33,029 nt of DNA from Gallionella sp. GTDB taxonomy: Bacteria; Pseudomonadota; Gammaproteobacteria; Burkholderiales; Gallionellaceae. Within the stretch, counting starts at the first letter, position 1; each line of letters starts with the position of its first letter. The stretch lies in assembly GCA_024653675.1 (NCBI GenBank), contig JANLIB010000192.1:1-33029 (forward strand). The letters are read 5' to 3'. A program made the translations under genes and the position numbers. The notes beneath the pieces were generated by a model. The model did not search any database. It was not told the DNA's origin and saw only the letters and a program-made list of their open reading frames with translations. Below are positions 18,738 through 27,440 of the stretch, in pieces.

Positions 18738-20041
18738 CGCAGAGTGAGAAAGCCGTGAATAAAACAATGATCGCCGTCGTCGGGCTGGGTTATGTGGGCT
18801 TGCCGCTGGCCGTTGAGTTTGGCAAGCGGTTCACCACCGTCGGTTACGATTTATCCGGGCGCAAGATAGCCAGTTACCGCAATGGCCGCGATCCGTCCGG
18901 GGACGTGCCCGACGAGAATTTCCGCGCCGCGAAACATCTGTTGTTTACCACCGACCCCTCGCACCTGTCCCAAGCGGATTACTTCATCGTGGCCGTCCCG
19001 ACCCCGGTAGATGCGGCCCACCAGCCCGACTTCTCGCCTTTGGTGTCGGCGTCCGCCACCGTGGGAAAACACCTGAAACGCGGCGCGATCGTAATTTATG
19101 AATCGACTGTTTATCCGGGCGCGACCGAGGAAATATGCATCCCGGTACTGGAGCGTGAATCCGGCTTGAAATGGATGAAAGATTTCCATGTCGGCTATTC
19201 CCCGGAGCGGGTCAACCCCGGCGACAAGGAAAGAACCCTCACCAAAGTGACCAAGGTGGTATCCGGCGATGATGCGGCAACCCTGGAGAAAGTCGCGGAT
19301 TTGTACGGGCACATAATCGCCGCAGGCGTGCACAGAGTAAGCTCCATCAAAGTAGCCGAGGCCGCCAAAGTGATCGAAAACACCCAGCGCGACCTGAACA
19401 TCGCGCTGATGAACGAACTGGCCTTGATCTTCGACCGCCTGGGCATAGATACGCTGGAAGTGCTGGAAGCGGCAGGAACCAAATGGAATTTTCTGCCCTT
19501 CCGCCCCGGCCTGGTCGGCGGACATTGCATCGGGGTAGATCCTTACTATTTGACGCATAAAGCGGTGATGCTGGGCTACCATCCCGAAGTCATCCTTGCC
19601 GGCCGCCGCATCAATGACAGCATGGCCGCATTCGTCGCGCAGCAGACCATCAAGCAGTTATCCCGCGCGGGCGACCCGATCAAGAACGCAAGAATCATCG
19701 TATTGGGGCTGACCTTCAAGGAAAATTGCAGCGATTTGCGCAATTCCAAAGCAGCGGATGTCGTGCGTGAATTGCAGGATTTCGGTTGCGATGTGTCGGT
19801 GCATGATCCCGTGGCTGCGCCCGAAGAAGCCATGCATGAGTATGGGATTCCCCTGACAGCCTGGAATGAATTGCCCGAAGCCGACGCAATCGTTGCAGCC
19901 GTATCTCACAAAGAATATTTGTCCATGCCGCCAACCGGTCTGCTGGCAAAGATGAAACCCGGCGGAGTATTTGTGGATGTAAAATCTGCCTATGATGCCG
20001 GTGCGATAGAAGCTGCTGGCTTTAAAGTGTGGCGGTTGTAA
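18734..20041 (+). CDS. Nucleotide-sugar (UDP-HexNAc type) 6-dehydrogenase, TviB/WbpO-like
   Basis: MIAVVGLGYVGLPLAVEFGKRFTTVGYDLS...FLPFRPGLVGGHCIGVDPYYLTHKA; ATGA overlap with the upstream gene. Confidence 0.88.
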   Translation: MTQSEKAVNKTMIAVVGLGYVGLPLAVEFGKRFTTVGYDLSGRKIASYRNGRDPSGDVPDENFRAAKHLLFTTDPSHLSQADYFIVAVPTPVDAAHQPDFSPLVSASATVGKHLKRGAIVIYESTVYPGATEEICIPVLERESGLKWMKDFHVGYSPERVNPGDKERTLTKVTKVVSGDDAATLEKVADLYGHIIAAGVHRVSSIKVAEAAKVIENTQRDLNIALMNELALIFDRLGIDTLEVLEAAGTKWNFLPFRPGLVGGHCIGVDPYYLTHKAVMLGYHPEVILAGRRINDSMAAFVAQQTIKQLSRAGDPIKNARIIVLGLTFKENCSDLRNSKAADVVRELQDFGCDVSVHDPVAAPEEAMHEYGIPLTAWNELPEADAIVAAVSHKEYLSMPPTGLLAKMKPGGVFVDVKSAYDAGAIEAAGFKVWRL

Positions 20042-20073
20042 TTTCCCTAGATCGAACACAGCAATCCGTCCGC

Positions 20074-20102
20074 TTGACTACCCCCCCCCAGCCATGCTAC
20101 GG
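20074..20102 (+). promoter_or_regulatory. Candidate promoter with C8 tract in the spacer
   Basis: TTGACT (20074-20079), 17-nt spacer containing CCCCCCCC (20081-20088), TACGGT (20097-20102). Confidence 0.3.
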
Positions 20103-20177
20103 TGACGGCATCGGGATAAAAACCAACGCATCGCGACTATAGGTTTGCTCCCATTCCAAATTCTTCAGGGAGCAGCA

Positions 20178-21431
20178 ATGAATAGCCTCTTTCGAGACGT
20201 ACCCGCTATTATACTGGGCGCGCTCAAAGGCTTGACTCTGATGTTTCTCTTCGGGATGTTTCTCTTCGGAACGAATTTGGCAAACGCGGCTAGCGTTTCT
20301 GTAAGCCCATTCTACGGAGCGCCCTATACAATACCGGATTATTATGCCGGGAGTCCTCAAGGGAATACGGTTGATGGGGTGCTCAACACATGGTGGGATT
20401 TATATAAACGGTATTGGGTCGTTAGTCCGTTTGGTTGGCGGAATTGTGGTCTCAATCTTTCTTACACCTGCAATGGGGCAAGCGCCGGAATATTTGCTTA
20501 TTTTTCAGTGACAGGCAATTGTAGTGGAAGTAATGGCGTATTTGGGACGATGCAGTGTCCGTCCAATGCAACTCTAAGCGGATCGACTTGTAATTGCAAC
20601 ACAGATTATGTGCCCGACCCCACTGCAACAAGCTGTATTCCTGAGCAACTCACCATTTCCCTGACCGGATTGGGCGGCGAGGTGATGCCCACCAAAACAC
20701 GGGCAGCTTACGCGCATGTGGCAAAGAGCGACGGCTCGGACAAGAGCGGCGCAGAGGTTGTTCTGACACTTGATGTCATCCCGGAGCTCGAAGGCCAGCT
20801 TCCCGTTACTTATACAGGAACCTTGTCGACATACAGCGGAGCAACCGGGGCGGATGGCAGGTTGAACTTTGTGTTTACAGCGCCCGTGGCGGGCGGCGAA
20901 CACATCATTACCGCCGGCTGTGTTGGTTGCACAAATGTAGCGCAAGACACGATCAAGGTGCCGGGGTGTTCGGTGGATGACTTGCCGCCGATAACCGACC
21001 CGGAAGTTCAGTTATTTGAGGACAACCCGGATCGCTCTGATGAGACACGTCTTACTGATCGCATGAAGACAGCGCTTGCATGTTTGAAAACGGCTGCGGC
21101 GGCCGGTTCGCCCAACGTTGGCTCGGCCTATCGGCCACCGGCGTATAACCAGCATTTGATTGAGGTGTGGGAGAAGTGGGTGAATGAGCTTAAAAATAAT
21201 AAAGAACCCGCCTGTGCAACTCTGAAAACGAAGATTCAGGGGCATTTCAAAACGCACAAACTGCTTGAATCTCAACAGCCCGTAGAGGGATCGCTGCACA
21301 CGCTGGGCGAGGCGGTGGATGTGACGATCAGCCTGCCGCCCGCCACTATTGACGGATTTTGGCCGGGCTGTCGTCTGTACCGCAAGCCCAGCCTGCGTAT
21401 TAAAGACCCCGTGCATTTTATTTACAAATAG
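20178..21431 (+). CDS. Secreted Cys-rich/Ig-like protein with C-terminal M15-like (VanY/DD-carboxypeptidase-type) domain
   Basis: N-terminal signal peptide; Cys-rich CPSNATLSGSTCNCNTDYVPDPTATSC; Ig-like middle; C-terminal SAYRPPAYNQHL, SLHTLGEAVDV (SxHxxGxAxD) and DPVHFIYK. Confidence 0.65.
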   Translation: MNSLFRDVPAIILGALKGLTLMFLFGMFLFGTNLANAASVSVSPFYGAPYTIPDYYAGSPQGNTVDGVLNTWWDLYKRYWVVSPFGWRNCGLNLSYTCNGASAGIFAYFSVTGNCSGSNGVFGTMQCPSNATLSGSTCNCNTDYVPDPTATSCIPEQLTISLTGLGGEVMPTKTRAAYAHVAKSDGSDKSGAEVVLTLDVIPELEGQLPVTYTGTLSTYSGATGADGRLNFVFTAPVAGGEHIITAGCVGCTNVAQDTIKVPGCSVDDLPPITDPEVQLFEDNPDRSDETRLTDRMKTALACLKTAAAAGSPNVGSAYRPPAYNQHLIEVWEKWVNELKNNKEPACATLKTKIQGHFKTHKLLESQQPVEGSLHTLGEAVDVTISLPPATIDGFWPGCRLYRKPSLRIKDPVHFIYK

Positions 21432-22325
21432 ATGAAGGATGCGATCATGAAAAAATCTATGACGAGCTTAATGCTCCGTTTATTCGGTTTGGCCAGTCTG
21501 GCATTTGCCTCTATCGGCACAGTCATGGCACAGCCACCTGCCAGCGTTGGCGTGTATGCAGAGCACCGTGGCGGCAAGGTCGTGTACCACTATCGGGTGA
21601 CCAATAACAGCCAGGACAATATCGCTGCCGTGCGCATCGGGTATGACACCAAAAATGATAGTAATAACTCCAACAATACATGGGAATTACTTGAGTTGCC
21701 GACGGGATGGGATTTTTATACAGGTATCCCATCAACGAGTGCCACATCACCATTCGGTTGGCGTGTTTTCGTGATTACCCTTGAAGAAAACGAAGTATTC
21801 GGCATTAACTGGGAAACTATTGATGACAACTCCCCTGAACTTTATCCAAGCCAAACATTCACCGGGATGAGCGTCACGTTGGACAAGGCTGATATCAACT
21901 ATATAACCGGACATGCTTTCATTATATTTTCCAGTAAGCCTAAGACTCCAACTGCGCCTACCGTCCCACTCGAACGGCTCGACACGACCCCGCCTACACT
22001 TTTGGTAACGTTAAATCCTACCACCCTCTGGCCGCCGAACAACAAGATGGTGTCCGTCACTGCCGCCATCGCAGTGAATGACGACTACGACACCGAACCT
22101 GAAATCATGCTCGAATCCATCACCGCGAGCGAGACGCTGGCGGACGGCGATATTCAGGATGCCGGGTTCGCTGCCGACGACCGGCAATTCAGTCTGGCCG
22201 CCGAGCGCGAAGGTTCCAATCTGGCCGGGCGCATCTACACCGTCACCTATTCCGCCACCGACGCTTCGGGCAACAAAGCCACCGCCAGCGCCACGGCCAC
22301 CGTGCCGCACGATCAGGGGAAGTAG
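21432..22325 (+). CDS. Secreted HYR/Ig-like domain protein
   Basis: Signal peptide (MKKSMTSLMLRLFGLASLAFASIGTVMA); DTTPPTLLVTLNPTTLWPPNNKMVSVTAAIAVNDDYD... is typical of LWPPNxKMV Ig-like repeats. Confidence 0.65.
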   Translation: MKDAIMKKSMTSLMLRLFGLASLAFASIGTVMAQPPASVGVYAEHRGGKVVYHYRVTNNSQDNIAAVRIGYDTKNDSNNSNNTWELLELPTGWDFYTGIPSTSATSPFGWRVFVITLEENEVFGINWETIDDNSPELYPSQTFTGMSVTLDKADINYITGHAFIIFSSKPKTPTAPTVPLERLDTTPPTLLVTLNPTTLWPPNNKMVSVTAAIAVNDDYDTEPEIMLESITASETLADGDIQDAGFAADDRQFSLAAEREGSNLAGRIYTVTYSATDASGNKATASATATVPHDQGK

Positions 22326-22366
22326 TTCGTTGGGTTAGCGGCATTTTCGCGTTAACCAATGACTTG

Positions 22367-22387
22367 GCCGTCGTCTTTTGACGGCCT
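22367..22387. terminator. Hairpin GGCCGTC-GTCTTTT-GACGGCC, possible terminator
   Basis: Perfect 7-bp stem 42 nt after the 21432-22325 stop; weak T-tract. Confidence 0.35.
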
Positions 22388-22420
22388 ATTGATCCGGCAC
22401 GAATAGAAATTACATTCCGT

Positions 22421-22495
22421 TCGGCCTGAGCCTGTCGAAGGCCATTAGCCATTCATGTTTCGACAAGGCCTTTAGTCCTGAGCAAAGTCGAAGGG
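22421..22495. repeat. Composite TTCGACAGGCTCAGGCC-type repeat pair
   Basis: TTCGGCCTGAGCCTGTCGAAGG and TCGACAAGGCCTTTAGTCCTGAGCAAAGTCGAAGG; related to the 10395 and 12183 copies. Confidence 0.6.
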
Positions 22496-22578
22496 TCAAC
22501 ACGAACGGCTCCATACTTTACTCGTGCCGAATCTATAGTCAGATGGCTATGCAAAGCTACCCAACAACCTTTAAATGA

Positions 22579-22615
22579 TGTTGGGTTACGCGGTGAATCG
22601 CTAACCCAACCTACA
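22579..22615. repeat. REP-like hairpin TGTTGGGTTACGCG...CGCTAACCCAACCTACA
   Basis: TTGGGTTA / TAACCCAA stem with a GTAG end on the minus strand. Confidence 0.7.
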
Positions 22616-22706
22616 AAGCTCCATAAGGTAACTTCCGCTATCAGTTGACCAAGTCGTCGCCTGACCGCAGAATCGCGGGAATATTCCACAAATCGCGATA
22701 TAAACG

Positions 22707-23507
22707 ATGACCCTGAACCCCCTGCATATCTCTGCCGACATCTGGCGCAACCGCTATCTGCTCGGCCAGCTCGTCAAGCGCGACGTGCTGCTGCGCTATC
22801 GCGGGGCGATGTTCGGCGTGATGTGGGTCTTCCTCAGCCCGCTGATCATGCTGGCGATCTTTGCTTTCATCTTCGGTCAGATATTCCAGGCACGCTGGCC
22901 TCAACAGGAAAGCGGCATCCCTTTCTGGCTGTTGCTCTACAGCGGTCTTATCGCCTTCAACCTGTTCGCCGAAACCATTTCCCGCGCGCCCGCGTCGGTT
23001 CGCGGATATCCCAGCTTCGTCAAGAAAATCATTTTTCCGGTGAGCATATTGCCCCTGGTGCCGCTTGGCGCCGCGCTGGTGCATGGAGGATTCAACTTCC
23101 TGATCCTGCTTGCCGCCCTCGCCTGGACCGGCCATCTGCATGCCGGCATCCTGCTGTTCCCTTTACTGATTACTCCTTTGCTCTTGCTTGCCTTGGGGCT
23201 GTCGTGGTTTTTTGCGGCATGGGGGGTGTTCATCAAGGACATGACCCAGATCGTGCCGGTGTTCGTGCAGATGCTGATGTTCCTGTCACCGGTGTTCTAT
23301 CCGGCAAGCGCGGTGCCTGAAGCGCTTCGCCCCGTTTTCCATTACAACCCGTTGAGCACAGTGATCGAGTCATGCCGCGCCACAGTAACCGGCCAGCCGG
23401 TTGAATGGGGGGCATGGGGTATGGCGTTTGTTTTCTGCCTGGTTGCGGCAATCCTGGGTTATGCCTTCTTCCAGCACAGCAGGGATGAGTTCGCCGATGC
23501 GCTCTGA
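22707..23507 (+). CDS. wzm: ABC transporter permease, polysaccharide export (Wzm-like)
   Basis: LVKRDVLLRYRGAMFGVMWVFLSPLIMLAIFAFIFGQIF...FLSPVFYPASAVPEALRPVFHYNPLSTVIESCRA. Confidence 0.9.
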   Translation: MTLNPLHISADIWRNRYLLGQLVKRDVLLRYRGAMFGVMWVFLSPLIMLAIFAFIFGQIFQARWPQQESGIPFWLLLYSGLIAFNLFAETISRAPASVRGYPSFVKKIIFPVSILPLVPLGAALVHGGFNFLILLAALAWTGHLHAGILLFPLLITPLLLLALGLSWFFAAWGVFIKDMTQIVPVFVQMLMFLSPVFYPASAVPEALRPVFHYNPLSTVIESCRATVTGQPVEWGAWGMAFVFCLVAAILGYAFFQHSRDEFADAL

Positions 23508-24702
23508 CATTGCCATCTCGGTCAGGAACCTGACCAAGACTTATCGTATCTTTGGCCACCCAGGCGACCGGATCAAACAGGCGCTCACGTTTGGCAAAAT
23601 GCGCTTTCACCGTGAGTTCACTGCCTTGCAGGATATATCCTTCGAAATCAAAAAAGGGGAAACTGTCGGCATCGTTGGCCGCAATGGCTCTGGCAAGAGC
23701 ACCCTGTTACAACTTCTTTGCGGCATTCTCAAGCCAACCTCCGGCACGGTGCAGGTCAATGGCCGTGTTTCTGCGCTGCTGGAACTGGGCGCCGGGTTCA
23801 ACCCGGAATTCACCGGGCGCGAGAACGTCTATTTTCAGGGCGCGGTGATGGGGCTGACGAGGGCGGAAATGGATGCGCGCTTCGCCGATATCGCAGCCTT
23901 TGCGGATATCGGCGATTTCATCGACCAGCCGGTGCGGATTTATTCGAGCGGGATGTTTGTAAGACTGGCATTCGCTGTTGCCGTGCATGTGGATCCGGAT
24001 ATTCTGATAATCGATGAGGTTCTGGCAGTTGGCGATACGATATTTCAGCAGAAATGCATAGACCAGATATCCATGCTGCAATCCCAAGGTACGACGATTA
24101 TCGTGGTATCGCACAATCCTTACCATATTGAGCGTTTGTGCCACCAGGCAGCTGTTTTGCATCAGGGCAAACTATCCGATCTGAGGCCAGCCAAGGAAAT
24201 TCTGGCGCAGTACCATGAAATGGTTCAAGAGGATATGGGTCCTTCTCCGGGTATGAATGAGAGCCTCCGGGAAGGTTCTCATGAACTTTATTTCGAAAAA
24301 GTATTGATCGAGAACGCTTCTGCATTTGTCACCAACAGAGTCCTGACGAACGAACCCATGTGTATCATAGCTGAAGTTTTTGCAAGATGCCCCATGGACA
24401 ATGTTCGTTTTCGTTTCGAACTTTGCTCCTCAAGCAATGATATTGTAGCGGTGGTTGCCACCAATGGCCTATCCGAAGCCTGGCAACTCAACGGAAAACA
24501 CCGCATTTCATTTACTTTAAATCCCTGCCAACTCACATCAGGCTGGTATTACCTAAACGCTATAGCAAGCAGCAAATACGTTAGACTTGACACTTGGCAA
24601 CGCGTTGTCGATTTCAAGGTTTTACTTCGAGACAAGAGCGCGCAAGATCTGTCACTGGATCAAGGCATTTTCGTCTGCCATGGTCATTGGGAATTTTCCT
24701 GA
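23497..24702 (+). CDS. wzt: ABC transporter ATP-binding protein, polysaccharide export (Wzt-like) with C-terminal extension
   Basis: Walker A GRNGSGKST; YSSGMFVRLAFAVAVHVDPDILIIDEVLAVGD; ~160-aa C-terminal extension like Wzt substrate-binding domains; overlaps wzm. Confidence 0.9.
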   Translation: MRSDIAISVRNLTKTYRIFGHPGDRIKQALTFGKMRFHREFTALQDISFEIKKGETVGIVGRNGSGKSTLLQLLCGILKPTSGTVQVNGRVSALLELGAGFNPEFTGRENVYFQGAVMGLTRAEMDARFADIAAFADIGDFIDQPVRIYSSGMFVRLAFAVAVHVDPDILIIDEVLAVGDTIFQQKCIDQISMLQSQGTTIIVVSHNPYHIERLCHQAAVLHQGKLSDLRPAKEILAQYHEMVQEDMGPSPGMNESLREGSHELYFEKVLIENASAFVTNRVLTNEPMCIIAEVFARCPMDNVRFRFELCSSSNDIVAVVATNGLSEAWQLNGKHRISFTLNPCQLTSGWYYLNAIASSKYVRLDTWQRVVDFKVLLRDKSAQDLSLDQGIFVCHGHWEFS

Positions 24703-24737
24703 CAACGCGACAACACTGAGTATGATTTATTGAAACT

Positions 24738-25838
24738 ATGGACAAATTTGGAATAGACAGTCATAAGCTCATTTACCACCCGCAGCGCGTGACACAGTTT
24801 CTGGATGCGGGTGAAAACTGGGAACTTGCCAAACACGTCTACCCGATTTATGTGGAAGTTTCTCCAGTAGGAGCTTGTAACCACCGCTGCACCTTTTGCG
24901 CGGTTGACTACATTGGCTACAAGAGCCAGATGCTGGATGTCGGCGTGCTTTCCGGACGTTTGGCCGAAATAGGGCGGCTCGGCGTCAGGAGCATCATGTA
25001 TGCCGGCGAAGGCGAGCCGCTGCTGCACAAGAAAATCAACGAGATCGTCAAAGCGACAAAAAATGCCGGCATCGACGTGTCGTTCACCACCAATGCCACG
25101 GTGCTGAATGAAGCATTTGTCGAACAATCACTGCCGCTAACTTCCTGGATAAAGGTTTCCATCAATGCCGGCACTGCTGCCACCTACGCAAAAATTCATC
25201 AAACCAAGGAACGGGATTTTGACCGGGTAGTGGTCAACCTGAAACATGCGGTTGAATACAAGAAAGCTCATGGGCTGGACTGTACGATAGGCGCGCAATC
25301 CCTGCTTCTACCGGAGAATTCAGATGAGATGGAAACGCTGGCGCTGCTGTGCCGCGATGAAATCGGGCTGGACTACCTTGTGGTCAAGCCGTATTCACAG
25401 CACATGTTCAGCGAAACCCATGTCTATGAGAATGTCGATTACAGCGCTTACCTGGCGATGGCATCATCTCTTGAAAAGCTGAACACGGAAAACTTTCATG
25501 TGGTATTTAGAGAAAATACCATGCGGAAATATATGGAAGATGAAAGCTCGCGTTACAAAAAATGCAATGCGACCCCGTTCTTCTGGGCTTATGTCATGGC
25601 CGACGGGTCGGTCTATGGGTGCAGCGCTTACCTGCTCGACAAACGCTTCGAATATGGTAACCTCAACGAGCAATCATTTCAGGCGATATGGGAAGGCGAG
25701 CGGCGCAAGGCTAATTTTCACTATGTCAGGAATGAACTGGACATCATGGAATGCCGGAAAAACTGCCGTATGGATGAGGTGAACCGCTATCTTTATCAGC
25801 TGCGCGAAAACCTTGTTCAGCACGTGAATTTTATTTGA
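24738..25838 (+). CDS. Radical SAM/SPASM (or twitch)-type protein
   Basis: CNHRCTFC (CxxxCxxC), [10 protein letters not shown]-terminal GCSAYLLD...ECRKNC. Confidence 0.88.
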   Translation: MDKFGIDSHKLIYHPQRVTQFLDAGENWELAKHVYPIYVEVSPVGACNHRCTFCAVDYIGYKSQMLDVGVLSGRLAEIGRLGVRSIMYAGEGEPLLHKKINEIVKATKNAGIDVSFTTNATVLNEAFVEQSLPLTSWIKVSINAGTAATYAKIHQTKERDFDRVVVNLKHAVEYKKAHGLDCTIGAQSLLLPENSDEMETLALLCRDEIGLDYLVVKPYSQHMFSETHVYENVDYSAYLAMASSLEKLNTENFHVVFRENTMRKYMEDESSRYKKCNATPFFWAYVMADGSVYGCSAYLLDKRFEYGNLNEQSFQAIWEGERRKANFHYVRNELDIMECRKNCRMDEVNRYLYQLRENLVQHVNFI

Positions 25839-25845
25839 GTCCATC

Positions 25846-26841
25846 ATGAAAACCTTAATCACCGGCGGCGCCGGTTTTATCGGCAGCCACTTGGCGGAAT
25901 TACTGATCGGGAAAGGGCACGAGGTTATCGTCGTCGACAATCTGCTCTCCGGGCGCCTGAAAAATCTGCAGTCGGTTACCGGGCATGCCGGATTCAAGTT
26001 CACCCAGGCGGATATTCGCGACATGGCTTCCCTGCAGCCGCTCTTTGAAAATGCGGACTGGGTATTTCACCTCGCCGGGCTGGCGGATATCGTGCCTTCG
26101 ATCGAAATGCCGGCGCAATACTACAGCACCAATGTCACCGGCACCTTCAACGTGCTGGAGTGCGCGCGTCAATGCGGCGTGAAACGGCTCATCTATGCTG
26201 CATCATCGTCAAGTTACGGCATTCCGGATGTGTATCCCACGCCGGAATCGTCTCCGATCAAACCGCAATACCCCTATGCCCTGACCAAATATATGGGAGA
26301 AGAACTGGTGCTGCACTGGTCTAGCGTTTACAAGCTGCCCGCCGTCTCTTTACGCCTGTTCAATGTGTTCGGAACACGATCCCGCACATCCGGGGCATAT
26401 GGCGCAGTCTTCGGCGTATTCCTGGCGCAAAAGCTCAATGGGAAACCTTTTACAGTAGTAGGAGACGGCACACAGACCAGGGACTTTACCTATGTCACTG
26501 ATGTTGCCGAAGCATTCTTGTGTGCGGCAGAATCCTCAATTTCCGGAGAGGCAATGAATGTCGGCAGCGGCAGCCATTACAGCGTCAATCGTCTTGTTGA
26601 ATTGCTGGGAGGAGATATCGAATATATTCCCAGACGCCCCGGGGAGCCTGATTGTACATTCGGTGACATATCCAGAATACAACGTTTGCTTGGATGGAAA
26701 GCCAGAGTCAGCTTTGAAGAAGGCGTAAGCCGGATGATAGAGCGCATCAACGACTGGAAGGATGCGCCGGTATGGGATCCTGCCAGCATCAATCAGGCGA
26801 CCAGCTCATGGTTCAAATATCTGGGAGAAAAGCAGCAATGA
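25846..26841 (+). CDS. NAD-dependent epimerase/dehydratase (extended SDR, nucleotide-sugar epimerase)
   Basis: MKTLITGGAGFIGSHLAELLIGKGHEVIVVDNL (GxxGxxG), YPYALTKYMGE (YxxxK). Confidence 0.9.
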   Translation: MKTLITGGAGFIGSHLAELLIGKGHEVIVVDNLLSGRLKNLQSVTGHAGFKFTQADIRDMASLQPLFENADWVFHLAGLADIVPSIEMPAQYYSTNVTGTFNVLECARQCGVKRLIYAASSSSYGIPDVYPTPESSPIKPQYPYALTKYMGEELVLHWSSVYKLPAVSLRLFNVFGTRSRTSGAYGAVFGVFLAQKLNGKPFTVVGDGTQTRDFTYVTDVAEAFLCAAESSISGEAMNVGSGSHYSVNRLVELLGGDIEYIPRRPGEPDCTFGDISRIQRLLGWKARVSFEEGVSRMIERINDWKDAPVWDPASINQATSSWFKYLGEKQQ

Positions 26842-27440
26842 CGAAAGAACTGGAAGACATGCAGCTTGCGAAACGGGCTGCAAAATTTGCGGCATTGCTG
26901 GGGAGCTGCGAAGTCACCGGCAGGAATGGCTCTTCGCTGGGAACAGAAGCCGGCATCGCAACCGCCTTGCAGATTCTTACCCGTATGCGCGGCAAAAACG
27001 GCAGCGTTTATGTCATCGGCAACGGCGGCAGCGCCGCAGTGGCAAGCCATGCGGTAATCGATCTTATCAATGTTGCGAAGCTGCGCGCATTCACGCTGCA
27101 TGAACCATCGGTGCTCACCTGCATTGTCAACGATTACGGCTACGAGAACGCCTATTCACGCCTGCTGGCGCATATGGCGCGACCGGAGGATATATTGATT
27201 GCCATCAGCAGTTCCGGACGTTCGATGAATATCCGCAATGCGGCGACGCAGGTTATCAACAACGGCGGCAGCGTTATCACCTTAAGCGGTTTTCTGCACG
27301 ACAATCCGTTACGCTCCATGGGTGATGTCAATATCTGGCTGGATATCAGCGATTACGGCCTGGTCGAGATCGGGCACCAGTTCATTCTGCATAACATGTC
27401 CGACCGCTTTGGCGCAGGCTACGGAAGCACCGCAGCATGA
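26838..27440 (+). CDS. SIS-domain phosphosugar isomerase (GmhA-like)
   Basis: VYVIGNGGSAAVASHAVIDLIN...ILIAISSSGRSMNIRNAA; ATGA overlap with the upstream epimerase. Confidence 0.85.
   Translation: MTKELEDMQLAKRAAKFAALLGSCEVTGRNGSSLGTEAGIATALQILTRMRGKNGSVYVIGNGGSAAVASHAVIDLINVAKLRAFTLHEPSVLTCIVNDYGYENAYSRLLAHMARPEDILIAISSSGRSMNIRNAATQVINNGGSVITLSGFLHDNPLRSMGDVNIWLDISDYGLVEIGHQFILHNMSDRFGAGYGSTAA

Noticed and set aside
22367-22387. Strong rho-independent terminator after the HYR-like gene
   Set aside because: The stem is good but the following T-tract is weak and the area is full of repeats; kept only as a low-confidence feature.
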